64,000 nucleotides of DNA from Arenibacter echinorum. Its GTDB lineage: Bacteria > Bacteroidota > Bacteroidia > Flavobacteriales > Flavobacteriaceae. The notes below the pieces were generated by a model. The model ran no database searches, was not told where the DNA came from, and was given only the letters and a program-made list of their open reading frames with translations. Both the position numbers and the translations under genes were made by a program. Below, piece by piece: positions 24,472 to 33,018 of the stretch. The stretch spans positions 597,360 to 661,359 of the forward strand of contig NZ_QLLN01000001.1 of assembly GCF_003259375.1 (NCBI RefSeq), in the 5' to 3' direction. Position 1 is the first letter of the stretch, and the number at the start of each line of letters is the position of its first letter.

Positions 24472-25899
24472 CTAATTTGGAAGAACCGTCATTATTACAC
24501 GCTTGTATCTTGACAACGCAGGGGTGCCCTTGTCCGATAGTTTCAAAATGAAATGAATGGTCTCCTTCTTTTTTACTATCGGAGCCCTAAGGTTTACCAT
24601 ATGCACGTTCTCAGCACCCAAATCTATTTTTTCTTTATATGAACTTTCCTCTGGATAATGGAACCACAAATAGCTAAGATTATCGCCATCAGGATCCGTA
24701 GATTTAAAAGCATCCAGGTTAAAGGCTTCGCCCGACTTTACCGTTAGTCGATTGGAATGGGTCAGTTCCGGTACGGGTGGGTGGTTGGCTTCCTCATAGG
24801 TTTGGGTGCACCAATCCATACGGGCGGCGAAATCATTTTGAAAATCTTCCCTCCAGCGCCATAACGTTACTTTGTTATCTTTGAATGTAATGGTATCCTT
24901 TTTAACGGAACGGCCATATTCCTTAGGAACGTAAGGGGTGTAATTATCATCGGTATTGGTCCAAATTGCCCTGGTCTCAGGAGCAATTTTTACAATGGAG
25001 CTCCCTTTTTTTGTTTTTGAGAAATCGGGTTTGTACAATTCATAGCGGCCGCCCCATGCACCCCATTCCGGATGTTCAGGTTCGTTAAGTCCGTTTGGTA
25101 TTAACGATAAGAATGCTGGTGTATCCCCTTCTACGCCCCAAGCAACATCCGGATATTCAGCTCCTAAAGGCCCATGATTCTGTTGAATGTTTTGGGCTAT
25201 CCAGATATTGCTGATCGAGCTGTTGTCTATTCCTTTTATGTAGCTATTGATACCCGTCCAAGTGGCAGTGCCGTAATAATCTCCCGGACTAACGATATAA
25301 AAAAGCTCAGGAAAATTGTTCCGTATCCAAATACCGCTATCATCTTGGTCCGAGATGGTATATACTCGGAGTTTTGAAATTAATCGTTGTGCTTCTTTTT
25401 TGCTTTTTGTTTTTCTAATTTGGTCAAGGGATTGAGCCAAAGTATTAACACCGCCCCAAACTGAAATCCACAACGGGCGATCATCTTTTTCTTCCAATAC
25501 TTTGATTATCCACTCGGAACCCTCTGAATTTTTTCCGTCACCAACCCCCTTCATACCATATTCCGGAAGGCCGTTTTTAATTAATGCAGCCAATGCTTCT
25601 GGTTTGGGAAAACCAGCTTCATGTTTTAAAAGGTTGGGATGTACTTTACCATAGGCCTGAATGACCCGTTCTATGGATTCTGGGGCTATTCGGTGCTGTA
25701 ACCAACAAGACGTTGTAGCGACAATTCCCTTTATGTCAATTTGGTTGGAATACAAAAGCAAACGTACCAAAGACTGTGTGTCATCAGGGTCGGCTTCAAT
25801 ATCGGTTAAAATAATTACCCTATTTTTTTGATCTATTTGGGCAAAAGTTGTGATAGAGGATACCAAACAAAAGGAAATAAACAGATAAAATGTTTTCAT
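24472..25899 (-). CDS. DUF1593 secreted nucleoside-hydrolase-like protein (copy 1)
   Basis: The 475-aa protein has a signal peptide (MKTFYLFISFCLVSSITTFA). The acidic cluster ILTDIEADPDDTQSLVRLLL covers D33, E35, D37, D39 and D40. [67 protein letters not shown] and a C-terminal TDPDGDNLSYLWFHYPE domain follow. DUF1593 proteins such as Sde0182 have been linked to polysaccharide work, but their reaction is not settled. It is the second gene of the operon. Confidence 0.87.
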   Translation of the reverse strand: MKTFYLFISFCLVSSITTFAQIDQKNRVIILTDIEADPDDTQSLVRLLLYSNQIDIKGIVATTSCWLQHRIAPESIERVIQAYGKVHPNLLKHEAGFPKPEALAALIKNGLPEYGMKGVGDGKNSEGSEWIIKVLEEKDDRPLWISVWGGVNTLAQSLDQIRKTKSKKEAQRLISKLRVYTISDQDDSGIWIRNNFPELFYIVSPGDYYGTATWTGINSYIKGIDNSSISNIWIAQNIQQNHGPLGAEYPDVAWGVEGDTPAFLSLIPNGLNEPEHPEWGAWGGRYELYKPDFSKTKKGSSIVKIAPETRAIWTNTDDNYTPYVPKEYGRSVKKDTITFKDNKVTLWRWREDFQNDFAARMDWCTQTYEEANHPPVPELTHSNRLTVKSGEAFNLDAFKSTDPDGDNLSYLWFHYPEESSYKEKIDLGAENVHMVNLRAPIVKKKETIHFILKLSDKGTPALSRYKRVIMTVLPN

Positions 25900-25970
25900 A
25901 TCAATGAAATTAAGGGTTTTTCAATTATGGATTAATTGTTATCCTAAAATTCTTCAAAGGTTAGGCATGT

Positions 25971-27086
25971 TTATTTATTTCTTGATAGATTTATGTTTGC
26001 CAACCATTCCGGGTATTTTTTTAGTACCTTTTCCGGTGCATTTGTGTACCAACTATAACCGTTCCTTCTATTGTCGCTTATGTCTGCGAGCGAGTTTCTT
26101 TTGACACCATCCCGACTACAGAAATATATAGTGCTGGTTTCTAAATCATAAAAGCGTCCCCATAAGGTGGGTGCATTTTTATCTTCCACAACAATTCTAT
26201 TCTTTCCTCCGTCCTTGTTGATTTCCGTCTCTATTTTTATACCCTCAATTCGGTTGTTTTCAAACCATTGTACAGCCCCGTTTACAGAAGTAACAATTTC
26301 TTTGGAAGGATTATCTATGTCCATCAATAATAGTACAATCCCCACGGATTCTGAACCGCTAAACGAAGGAAGTTCGTAACTACGGGCCTTTGCAGGGGCC
26401 AGTGTCACTGAATCATGCTGGGCACACCAGACCGCTGGTTTGCCTTTGTATTTTATTTGTGTATCAAGAAAACATTGAATGCCCTTATCGTAAGCCTTTT
26501 TGGCTTTTTCCCTTGTGTTGGCACTTAATTGCAGTGATGCGTATTCTTTATTATCCGAACTAATCCCTTTTAGGAATTTCATAATATTGACCATGGCATC
26601 GTCGTTATAAGTGATATGGCCAGAATAAGCTACACTCCCTTGGCGAACTGGAAAAAATTGTGGCCATCCGCCATTTTCGTATTGTGCCTCAAAGATGTAA
26701 TTGAGTCCCTTTTCAAAAGCTTTTTTGTAGTGATTATCCTGAATTTGTGAATGCATTTTAGCCAAGAACCTAAGTTCTGTTATGGTGGCTCCATTATCGA
26801 AAGTTGCTCCAATTTCAGCCTTGTTATTTTTATAATGGGATTTCTCTGCCTCAGAAAATGGATGATGGTAGTCTTTGTTTTTCTCCCATCCTCCGATCTC
26901 TTTTTGACTGAGTATTACATTTTCTGCAACCAATTGCGCTTCGTTAGACCCATACCACTCTAGAGGCATGTCTGTGGCAACATTCCCCCATCCCATACTG
27001 AGATGGTCAGTGGTTTTGTTTTGAGTGAAACCCACAATTGTGATTAAGGTCATTACTGCTATTGTAATAAATTTAATTAGTTCCAT
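25971..27086 (-). CDS. PL10-family pectate lyase
   Basis: The 371-aa secreted protein starts at MELIKFITIAVMTLITIVGF, with the ATG at 27086 chosen to begin the signal peptide. It has the (alpha/alpha) toroid features of PL10: ENVILSQKEIGGWEKNKDY, ATFDNGATITELRFLAK, FEAQYENGGWPQFFPVR, ITYNDDAMVNIM, and QHDSVTLAPAKARSYELPS. It would cleave homogalacturonan by beta-elimination. It is the first gene of the leftward locus, with an AraC regulator divergent from it. Confidence 0.9.
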   Translation of the reverse strand: MELIKFITIAVMTLITIVGFTQNKTTDHLSMGWGNVATDMPLEWYGSNEAQLVAENVILSQKEIGGWEKNKDYHHPFSEAEKSHYKNNKAEIGATFDNGATITELRFLAKMHSQIQDNHYKKAFEKGLNYIFEAQYENGGWPQFFPVRQGSVAYSGHITYNDDAMVNIMKFLKGISSDNKEYASLQLSANTREKAKKAYDKGIQCFLDTQIKYKGKPAVWCAQHDSVTLAPAKARSYELPSFSGSESVGIVLLLMDIDNPSKEIVTSVNGAVQWFENNRIEGIKIETEINKDGGKNRIVVEDKNAPTLWGRFYDLETSTIYFCSRDGVKRNSLADISDNRRNGYSWYTNAPEKVLKKYPEWLANINLSRNK

Positions 27087-27428
27087 GTTTTTATTTTTTG
27101 AAAATGATTTGAATTTCTGTCTATATCCATTGGACAGATAACTCTGATTTATTTTTTTATGAATTCGGCAATATGTCATCTAATTCTACCACTCGATTGA
27201 GTCGGTTATAACCTAATTCTTAGTTTCGAAATGAATCGAAGGCGTTAATGCCAACTACCTACCTGGCAACCTCCAGTCCATTTTTCATATTTGTAAGTGC
27301 AAATAACCCAGTTGTACTCCTGTTTGGAGTGGGTTAAGGTAACATTCACTTACAAGGTGAAAATTAAAATAATCGGATACCCCTATTTCAAAATGCTAAG
27401 ATATGCTCGTAATTATACACATACTTCC

Positions 27429-27436
27429 TATATTTG
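27429..27436 (+). promoter_or_regulatory. -7 promoter box of the AraC regulator
   Basis: TATATTTG matches the Bacteroidota TAnnTTTG -7 consensus and lies 25 nt before the ATG at 27461. An upstream TTG that overlaps the box (27434) is therefore unlikely to be the true start. The 370-bp gap to the divergent PL10 gene must also hold its promoter, which I could not pick out with confidence. Confidence 0.5.
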
Positions 27437-27460
27437 AATAAATACCTATCACTTTCCTAT

Positions 27461-28306
27461 ATGTTAAAGCATTTCGATGAAAAAAGAGAAGATTTAGCCC
27501 CCTATGGTCTTACCTGTGAAGTTTGGCGGCCCAATGTAATGAGAAGGGCAGATAGGCATAATGAAATAGAAATTAATTATTTACCGGAAGGATCTATCAC
27601 TTATTTGATCCATGACAAAAAAATACATGTGGAAAAGGGCAGTTTTGTTGTTTTCTGGGCATTGTTGCCACATCAAATTGTTGATTATGAAGGTGATGCG
27701 CCATACTTCGTAATTACTATACCCTTTGGATTGATATCTCAATGGAATATGTCCAAATCATTTTTGGACCTACTATTTAAGGGACGGATACAAATGTTTG
27801 AAACGGTGCAGAACCTCCATATAACAACGGCCTTGTTTAAACAATGGGTACTTGACTTGGAAAGCAAATTACCCTATCTAAATGAGGTTTGTGCCCTTGA
27901 AATTCAGGCCTACCTAAAGCGATTGATGTTTCAAAAATCGAATAATGACGAAATAGAGCTTAAGATGGAACTGCCGCCAATGAACCTCGTAGAGCAAATG
28001 GCCATATTTATTGCCCAAAATTTTACAAAACCAATTAAAGTCACTGATGTTTCACGCGCTGTGGGAATTCATTCCGATTATGCCAATGCTATTTTTAAAA
28101 AGGCCTTTGATGTATCGCTCTCCCATTACCTTATTCAGCAACGGGTATTATACGTACAAAGAAAACTAACCATCACTATGGACCCAATTACTTACATTGC
28201 CTATGAAGCTGGTTTTAATTCCATTAGTAGATTTAATGCCAGTTTTCTGAAATTCGTGGGTATGACACCAAGGGAGTACCGAAAAATAATCCAGACGGAC
28301 ATATAA
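27461..28306 (+). CDS. AraC-family regulator with cupin sensor domain
   Basis: The 281-aa protein has an N-terminal cupin-like region (HNEIEINYLPEGSITYLIHD, KGSFVVFWALLPHQIVDY). A C-terminal double helix-turn-helix follows (KPIKVTDVSRAVGIHSDYAN, and a later GFNSISRFNASFLKFVGMTPREYRK, split only by length here). It is divergent from the pectin locus and is its likely activator, sensing a sugar product. The ligand is not known. Confidence 0.87.
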   Translation: MLKHFDEKREDLAPYGLTCEVWRPNVMRRADRHNEIEINYLPEGSITYLIHDKKIHVEKGSFVVFWALLPHQIVDYEGDAPYFVITIPFGLISQWNMSKSFLDLLFKGRIQMFETVQNLHITTALFKQWVLDLESKLPYLNEVCALEIQAYLKRLMFQKSNNDEIELKMELPPMNLVEQMAIFIAQNFTKPIKVTDVSRAVGIHSDYANAIFKKAFDVSLSHYLIQQRVLYVQRKLTITMDPITYIAYEAGFNSISRFNASFLKFVGMTPREYRKIIQTDI

Positions 28307-28405
28307 TACGAAGGTTTTATAGACCATATTACTCTAGAGGGGTAAATATCCCAAGACTTGCCTATTTAATACATTGTTAGAGCTTGTAAACGGGAGCCTT
28401 TAAAG

Positions 28406-28690
28406 TTATTGAACATCATCCCCAGAAACAAGAGTCTCTTTAAATGTTGAGTTTTGTCCCTGAATAAAATCTCTTAATTTACTTTCCCTAATAAGAAATC
28501 CTCCGCTACTTAATATGATTTGGGAGTTGTACTAGTCAAAACCATTTTTTGCCAAGTTTGTTCCAATTGGTCCAACGGCACTTCCATTGGCAATGTCCTC
28601 CTTGGAGAAGGAAACAATGCCAAAAGCCATAAAACCAAGGACTCTAACTAATAAAATAGACTTTGTTTTCTTGAAACATTTAAAAATAAT
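28406..28690 (-). pseudogene. degraded small gene (frameshift plus in-frame TAG)
   Basis: One minus-strand frame reads KKTKSILLVRVLGFMAFG and SKEDIANGSAVGPIGTNLA, hits TAG at 28532-28534, and continues in the same frame as YNSQIILSSGGFLIRESKLR to a stop at 28406. Removing one base near the start would supply an ATG (MFKKTK...). The two lesions indicate a dead gene for a small exported protein. The family is unknown. I see nothing else in 28307-28881. Confidence 0.45.
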
Positions 28691-28881
28691 TCAAAGATTA
28701 GGGTCAATTTACTAGGTAGGTAGAAGGTGCCATTTGTAGGACAGAGGAACAGTTTCCATTGAATAATGGATAGACCGCTCAATATTATCTTCTATCTACG
28801 AAAGTTCGTTGTTCATCATCAAATTTCTCCATATGGAGTAGATTGTTTAACTTTAATAGAGACTTTATGTAAACGGAACTA

Positions 28882-29958
28882 ATGGGCACCCTGCGTCGAT
28901 TCCAAGCTTCCATCAGTCTGAAAACAATCGGGCTGCACCTTGCTTTTTGGGCTTTGATCGTAACCTATTTTGCGTGGGGTTTTGGCCTCAATGTAAATCC
29001 AAAAAAATCTTTTATAAACTCCCTGTATTTTTTGCCGGGGCATATTATTATGGTGTATTCCCTGCTCTACTTTTTGGTCCCCAGATATTTGCTGAAAAGC
29101 AAGTTTTTACATTTTTTTATTGGGCTATCAATTGTAATGTCGTTCTGCATACTCTATACTATTTTGGCGCAATTACAATTGTCATCCAATATTGACGATT
29201 TTAAGGGCATTACCTTTACCGTGGGCAGGAATGTATTGCCTTTTCTACATGTTGGGGGGATAGCTCTATCTATTAAGTTATTAAAATACTGGTATTTGCA
29301 AAGAAAGAGGACTATTGAGGCCGAACAACAGAAAACGGTAGCTGAATTAAAACTGTTGAAGGCGCAGTTGCATCCCCATTTTTTATTCAATACGCTTAAT
29401 AATTTGTATTCACATACGTTGGAGGCGTCGCCGAGATCCCCTGAAATAGTGTTGAAACTTTCCGGGCTCCTGCGGTTTATGATCTATGATAGCAACGTTC
29501 CAAAAATCTCCTTGGTGAAGGAGATCGAATTGTTGCAAAACTATATATCTCTAGAAAAGTTGCGTTACGGTGATAGGTTGGATTTATCCATATCCATTAC
29601 CGGTGACATTGGGCGATTTCAGATTGCACCATTACTATTACTTCCTTTTTTGGAAAACACCTTTAAGCATGGAACCAGTAGACAGTTAGAAACTAGTTGG
29701 ATAAGTTTTCATCTTTCTATGCAGGGTTCCACCATGTACTTCAAATTGGTGAACAGTGTAGATGCCGATGAGGCAAAAACCAGAATTGGGGGAATGGGCC
29801 TTCAAAATGTAAGGCAAAGGCTGGAACTTTTATATAAACAGAACCACACTTTGGAAACGGTGATGTTGGACGAAGTTTTTGTGGTAAGCCTTGAAATCAA
29901 TTTGGAGGAATTGGAGAAACAATATGAGGACGAGTTGGTTTTAAGCATATCAAATTAA
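28882..29958 (+). CDS. LytS-type sensor histidine kinase
   Basis: The 358-aa inner-membrane kinase has four hydrophobic segments in residues 15-130 and a coiled linker. It has the His_kinase motif QLHPHFLFNTLNN (H166 the likely phosphoacceptor) and an ATP-binding N-box PFLENTFKHG with N259 and a GMGLQNVRQRL G-box. Bacteroidota kinases of this type pair with LytTR regulators, and one follows 119 nt downstream. Confidence 0.9.
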   Translation: MGTLRRFQASISLKTIGLHLAFWALIVTYFAWGFGLNVNPKKSFINSLYFLPGHIIMVYSLLYFLVPRYLLKSKFLHFFIGLSIVMSFCILYTILAQLQLSSNIDDFKGITFTVGRNVLPFLHVGGIALSIKLLKYWYLQRKRTIEAEQQKTVAELKLLKAQLHPHFLFNTLNNLYSHTLEASPRSPEIVLKLSGLLRFMIYDSNVPKISLVKEIELLQNYISLEKLRYGDRLDLSISITGDIGRFQIAPLLLLPFLENTFKHGTSRQLETSWISFHLSMQGSTMYFKLVNSVDADEAKTRIGGMGLQNVRQRLELLYKQNHTLETVMLDEVFVVSLEINLEELEKQYEDELVLSISN

Positions 29959-30077
29959 TCTGGATTTTGATATGTTCCGATCCAATTTTAGAAAGCAATC
30001 CAACAAAAATTTAAAGTACTAGCGCAGCTGGAATTTGGGAATATCTCTTGTCGTAAGAAACCATTAACCATTGACAG

Positions 30078-30800
30078 ATGAAATATAATTGTATAATTGT
30101 GGATGATGAGCCCCATGCGATCAAGATCCTTGAAAGTTACATAAGGTCTTTGGATCAACTAAAGATTGTAGGAACTTGCAGCAATGCATTTAGAGCAATC
30201 AATATTTTGAACAATGAAAAGGTAGACCTAATATTTCTTGATATTAATATGCCAAAATTGTTGGGCACGCAATTATTGAAGACACTTCAATATCCTCCTA
30301 AGGTTATTTTTACTACGGCCCATAAAGATTATGCCATTGAGGCATTTGAACTGGATGCCATTGATTATCTGTTAAAACCAATTTCCTTTGAACGGTTCTT
30401 AAAGGCTGTGAATAAGTTTTGCCATACAACAACTGTTGAGGTGGCTCCTGCCAATCAGGGGCCGGGCTTCTTGTATTTTAGGGCAGAACGGAAAATGGTG
30501 AAAGTATTTTTAGAGGATATTTTTTACATAGAAAGTTATAAGGATTATATAATTATCCATAAAGAAACGGATGTGGTCAAGGTAAAGCTGTCGATCAGTG
30601 CTGTTGAAAAAATGTTGCCACAGAATTTATTTTTGCGGATCCATCGTTCCTTTCTGGTGGCTATCCATCGAGTAACGGCTTATACGAAATACGATGTTGA
30701 AATTGGGAAAATTGAACTACCCATTGGTAGAAGCTTTTCCTCCGTAATCCAAAAGTTGACGGATAATACATCAATTATTGCTAACCTGGATAGTCCATAG
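30078..30800 (+). CDS. LytTR-family response regulator
   Basis: The 240-aa protein has a receiver domain with D9, D10, the phosphorylation site D55 (LIFLDINMPK) and K100 (YLLKPISF). A C-terminal LytTR DNA-binding domain follows (MVKVFLEDIFYIESYKDYI, FLRIHRSFLVAIHRV, IELPIGRSF). It is the partner of the LytS-type kinase upstream. Confidence 0.92.
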   Translation: MKYNCIIVDDEPHAIKILESYIRSLDQLKIVGTCSNAFRAINILNNEKVDLIFLDINMPKLLGTQLLKTLQYPPKVIFTTAHKDYAIEAFELDAIDYLLKPISFERFLKAVNKFCHTTTVEVAPANQGPGFLYFRAERKMVKVFLEDIFYIESYKDYIIIHKETDVVKVKLSISAVEKMLPQNLFLRIHRSFLVAIHRVTAYTKYDVEIGKIELPIGRSFSSVIQKLTDNTSIIANLDSP

Positions 30801-30818
30801 ATAATGGGCTAAAAAACC

Positions 30819-30850
30819 AAGATCCAGTTTTACTGCTAAAACTGGATCTT
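30819..30850. terminator. terminator between convergent genes
   Basis: AAGATCCAGTTTT and AAAACTGGATCTT form a perfect 13-bp stem with a 6-nt loop, 18 nt after the LytR-type gene and 28 nt before the end of the converging haloperoxidase gene. It can serve both directions. Confidence 0.75.
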
Positions 30851-30877
30851 ATTAAGTTCAATATTCCGATGTGGATT

Positions 30878-32254
30878 TTAAGGTAGTTCCCTCAAATTGT
30901 TTTCAAATACAAATTTTGACAATTGCCTTCCCATTTTTTTACCTTCGATTATATCTTGTCGAAAATGATAGCCTATATATATCCTGGAAAGTGAAATTTC
31001 ATCTGCAAGTTGAGAAAAACTTTTATAGCTTCTTTTTGTTCCGGGCAGACTAATACTTTCAATGGTAAATGATTTTTTGTCTTTCCCGAAGAACAATTTG
31101 AACAGCTCTGCAGCAGCTCCTCCGTTGGCAGCGTGGGAGGAAGGATAGGAAGGTGTTGGTGGTGTTACTCTTACCTCGGGCCGTTGAGGTATATTCCAGT
31201 TGCTGTCCCCGGCCGTATTATTATTTCCATCGTTCTCTCCTTCTCTAATCGCAGTTATGGGTCTCCAGCTATTGTAGTAATATTTGGCCTCAAAAATGCT
31301 TATATGTGCATCGGCTTGAACCATATGGGTAAGAGCTAGAAGTCTGGCAGTCTCGAATCCGTTAAGTTTATCCTCGACTGCGAATAATCTGGCTATACGG
31401 TTCATGGCACTTGGAGAATTTTCAATAAAGAAGGCTCCTAGGTCCAATTGCTCCTGGGTTCGATCAGGGCAATCGTTGCACCCCAATAGCTTAACTTCTT
31501 CATAGTCGGATGCGTATTCCGGTGAATTGATTGGATATGGTGGACCAGGTCTAAACTGTTTCCCCGAAGTTATGCCAAATGGCTCAACATTTCCCCAATC
31601 TGGAGCATAAACGGCATTTGCTGGCCAAATGGGAAGATTGGCTATTGTCCATGGCATATAGGATCTATATTCACCCGGCAGTGTCCCTTGAGTGGAAGCC
31701 GTAAACATGGGCCTTAAATCTTTTTGCCTTTTTTCCAAAATAGCGGCTGCTGCCTCTTCACCAATCTTAATTCCTTTTTCTTTAAATTCCGAGTCTTCGA
31801 TTTTCGAGAGGCATTCAACTAAGAGATCATCGGCATTTAACTTCCAACCTGGAGCCACAATGACTAGTACGTCATGTGCAGCCTGGGCCACTGCCGCGTC
31901 CGCGATTTGTACTATTTTTTTCTTTGGGATATCTTTAGGATTCACCAGACTATTATCTAGGGCGTAGGGTTCATACTTAGGAACAATATTATTCAATGCG
32001 TCGTGTATGGCCAATGTTACCATGGCATATGCTCTTGATTCTGGAGGAGGTGGACTTAAATTATCAATGGCCAAACCAATGGCATTGTCCCATTTCAATA
32101 CCATTTCATTGTTATATGATTTAATCATTCCATTATACATTAATTTCCTGTCGGAAACAAGAATTGGATCTTCTTCAAAATTGTTCGTTTCGCAAGCAAC
32201 GATTGCGAGAAACAACATTACAATGTGCCCAAAAAGCTTAACATTTTTTTTCAT
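30878..32254 (-). CDS. vanadium-dependent haloperoxidase-family lipoprotein (PAP2)
   Basis: The 458-aa protein has a signal peptide ending in FLAIVAC (lipobox). Vanadate/phosphate-binding residues are visible: K325 and R332 in EAKYYYNSWRP, PSYPSSH at 369-375 with the final histidine, and S423-R424 to H430 in SRIYIGYH. Haloperoxidases of this group halogenate organics with hydrogen peroxide; PAP2 phosphatases share the fold. Marine Bacteroidota carry several. Halide specificity cannot be read from the sequence. Confidence 0.85.
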   Translation of the reverse strand: MKKNVKLFGHIVMLFLAIVACETNNFEEDPILVSDRKLMYNGMIKSYNNEMVLKWDNAIGLAIDNLSPPPPESRAYAMVTLAIHDALNNIVPKYEPYALDNSLVNPKDIPKKKIVQIADAAVAQAAHDVLVIVAPGWKLNADDLLVECLSKIEDSEFKEKGIKIGEEAAAAILEKRQKDLRPMFTASTQGTLPGEYRSYMPWTIANLPIWPANAVYAPDWGNVEPFGITSGKQFRPGPPYPINSPEYASDYEEVKLLGCNDCPDRTQEQLDLGAFFIENSPSAMNRIARLFAVEDKLNGFETARLLALTHMVQADAHISIFEAKYYYNSWRPITAIREGENDGNNNTAGDSNWNIPQRPEVRVTPPTPSYPSSHAANGGAAAELFKLFFGKDKKSFTIESISLPGTKRSYKSFSQLADEISLSRIYIGYHFRQDIIEGKKMGRQLSKFVFENNLRELP

Positions 32255-33018
32255 GACAGTATATTTTTAGGATTTCATGCTAAAAATATTGCATTCCACG
32301 TTTCAGAAATTTTTGTTATGATGTATAACCTATTTTATGGTAAGAAGGAAGTGTTTTGATCGACAAACGGAATCGATAATTCCATCTAAAAACATTCCGA
32401 TTTTAATATTGGTCACCTAGCGTTTCATTCATTTCATCATGGAAACCCAATAACAACACCTCCATGTTCCTGAAACATTACCCAATGACAAAAAGATTAG
32501 TCTAAGGAAAGTTATACGTCTTTTGATAAACTGCCTGGCATGTGGCGAGGTTCTCCGATAATTATACAGTAGGAATCAATAGTAGTAATAAGTCGTTTCT
32601 ACGATATTTTGTGGAATTGGATATAATTCATACTGAATGGACTCATCTGTAGAATATTCCTATGCAAACTTGTTAAGCAATTTGGGCCGGTTATCTTTTT
32701 GCGACCGGCCCAATTTCAAAGAAACAATAGGGTAGTGTTAAAGGCATTGTCGTTTTAAGAATCGTTCTTGGCTATGGCTATGGAGCTGGAGTCGTCACGG
32801 TTATAATCGTTATTTTCCCTGTTATCATTACGGTTTGTAATGTAGTCCCATGTGTTGGTTTTGTTTTTCTTTCGTATGAAGTGTTACTATGTGAAATGAA
32901 AGCAAAAAAAATGGTGTAGAGTGAGGTCTATAATGGAAAGTTAAATTAAGAATACAAAATTGATGACAATTTCATAATAACACGATAGTAAGGTGTAACA
33001 CCTAAAAAACACCATATC
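32255..33018. other. long gap with hairpin and a possible gene stump
   Basis: A perfect 10-bp hairpin TTGGGCCGGT / ACCGGCCCAA (32682-32713) lies beside a minus-strand frame without a start codon (32755-32880). That frame reads WDYITNRNDNRENNDYNRDD and ends SSSIAIAKNDS. It could be the tail of a lost gene with its terminator. Elsewhere I see no gene or clear promoter. Confidence 0.35.
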
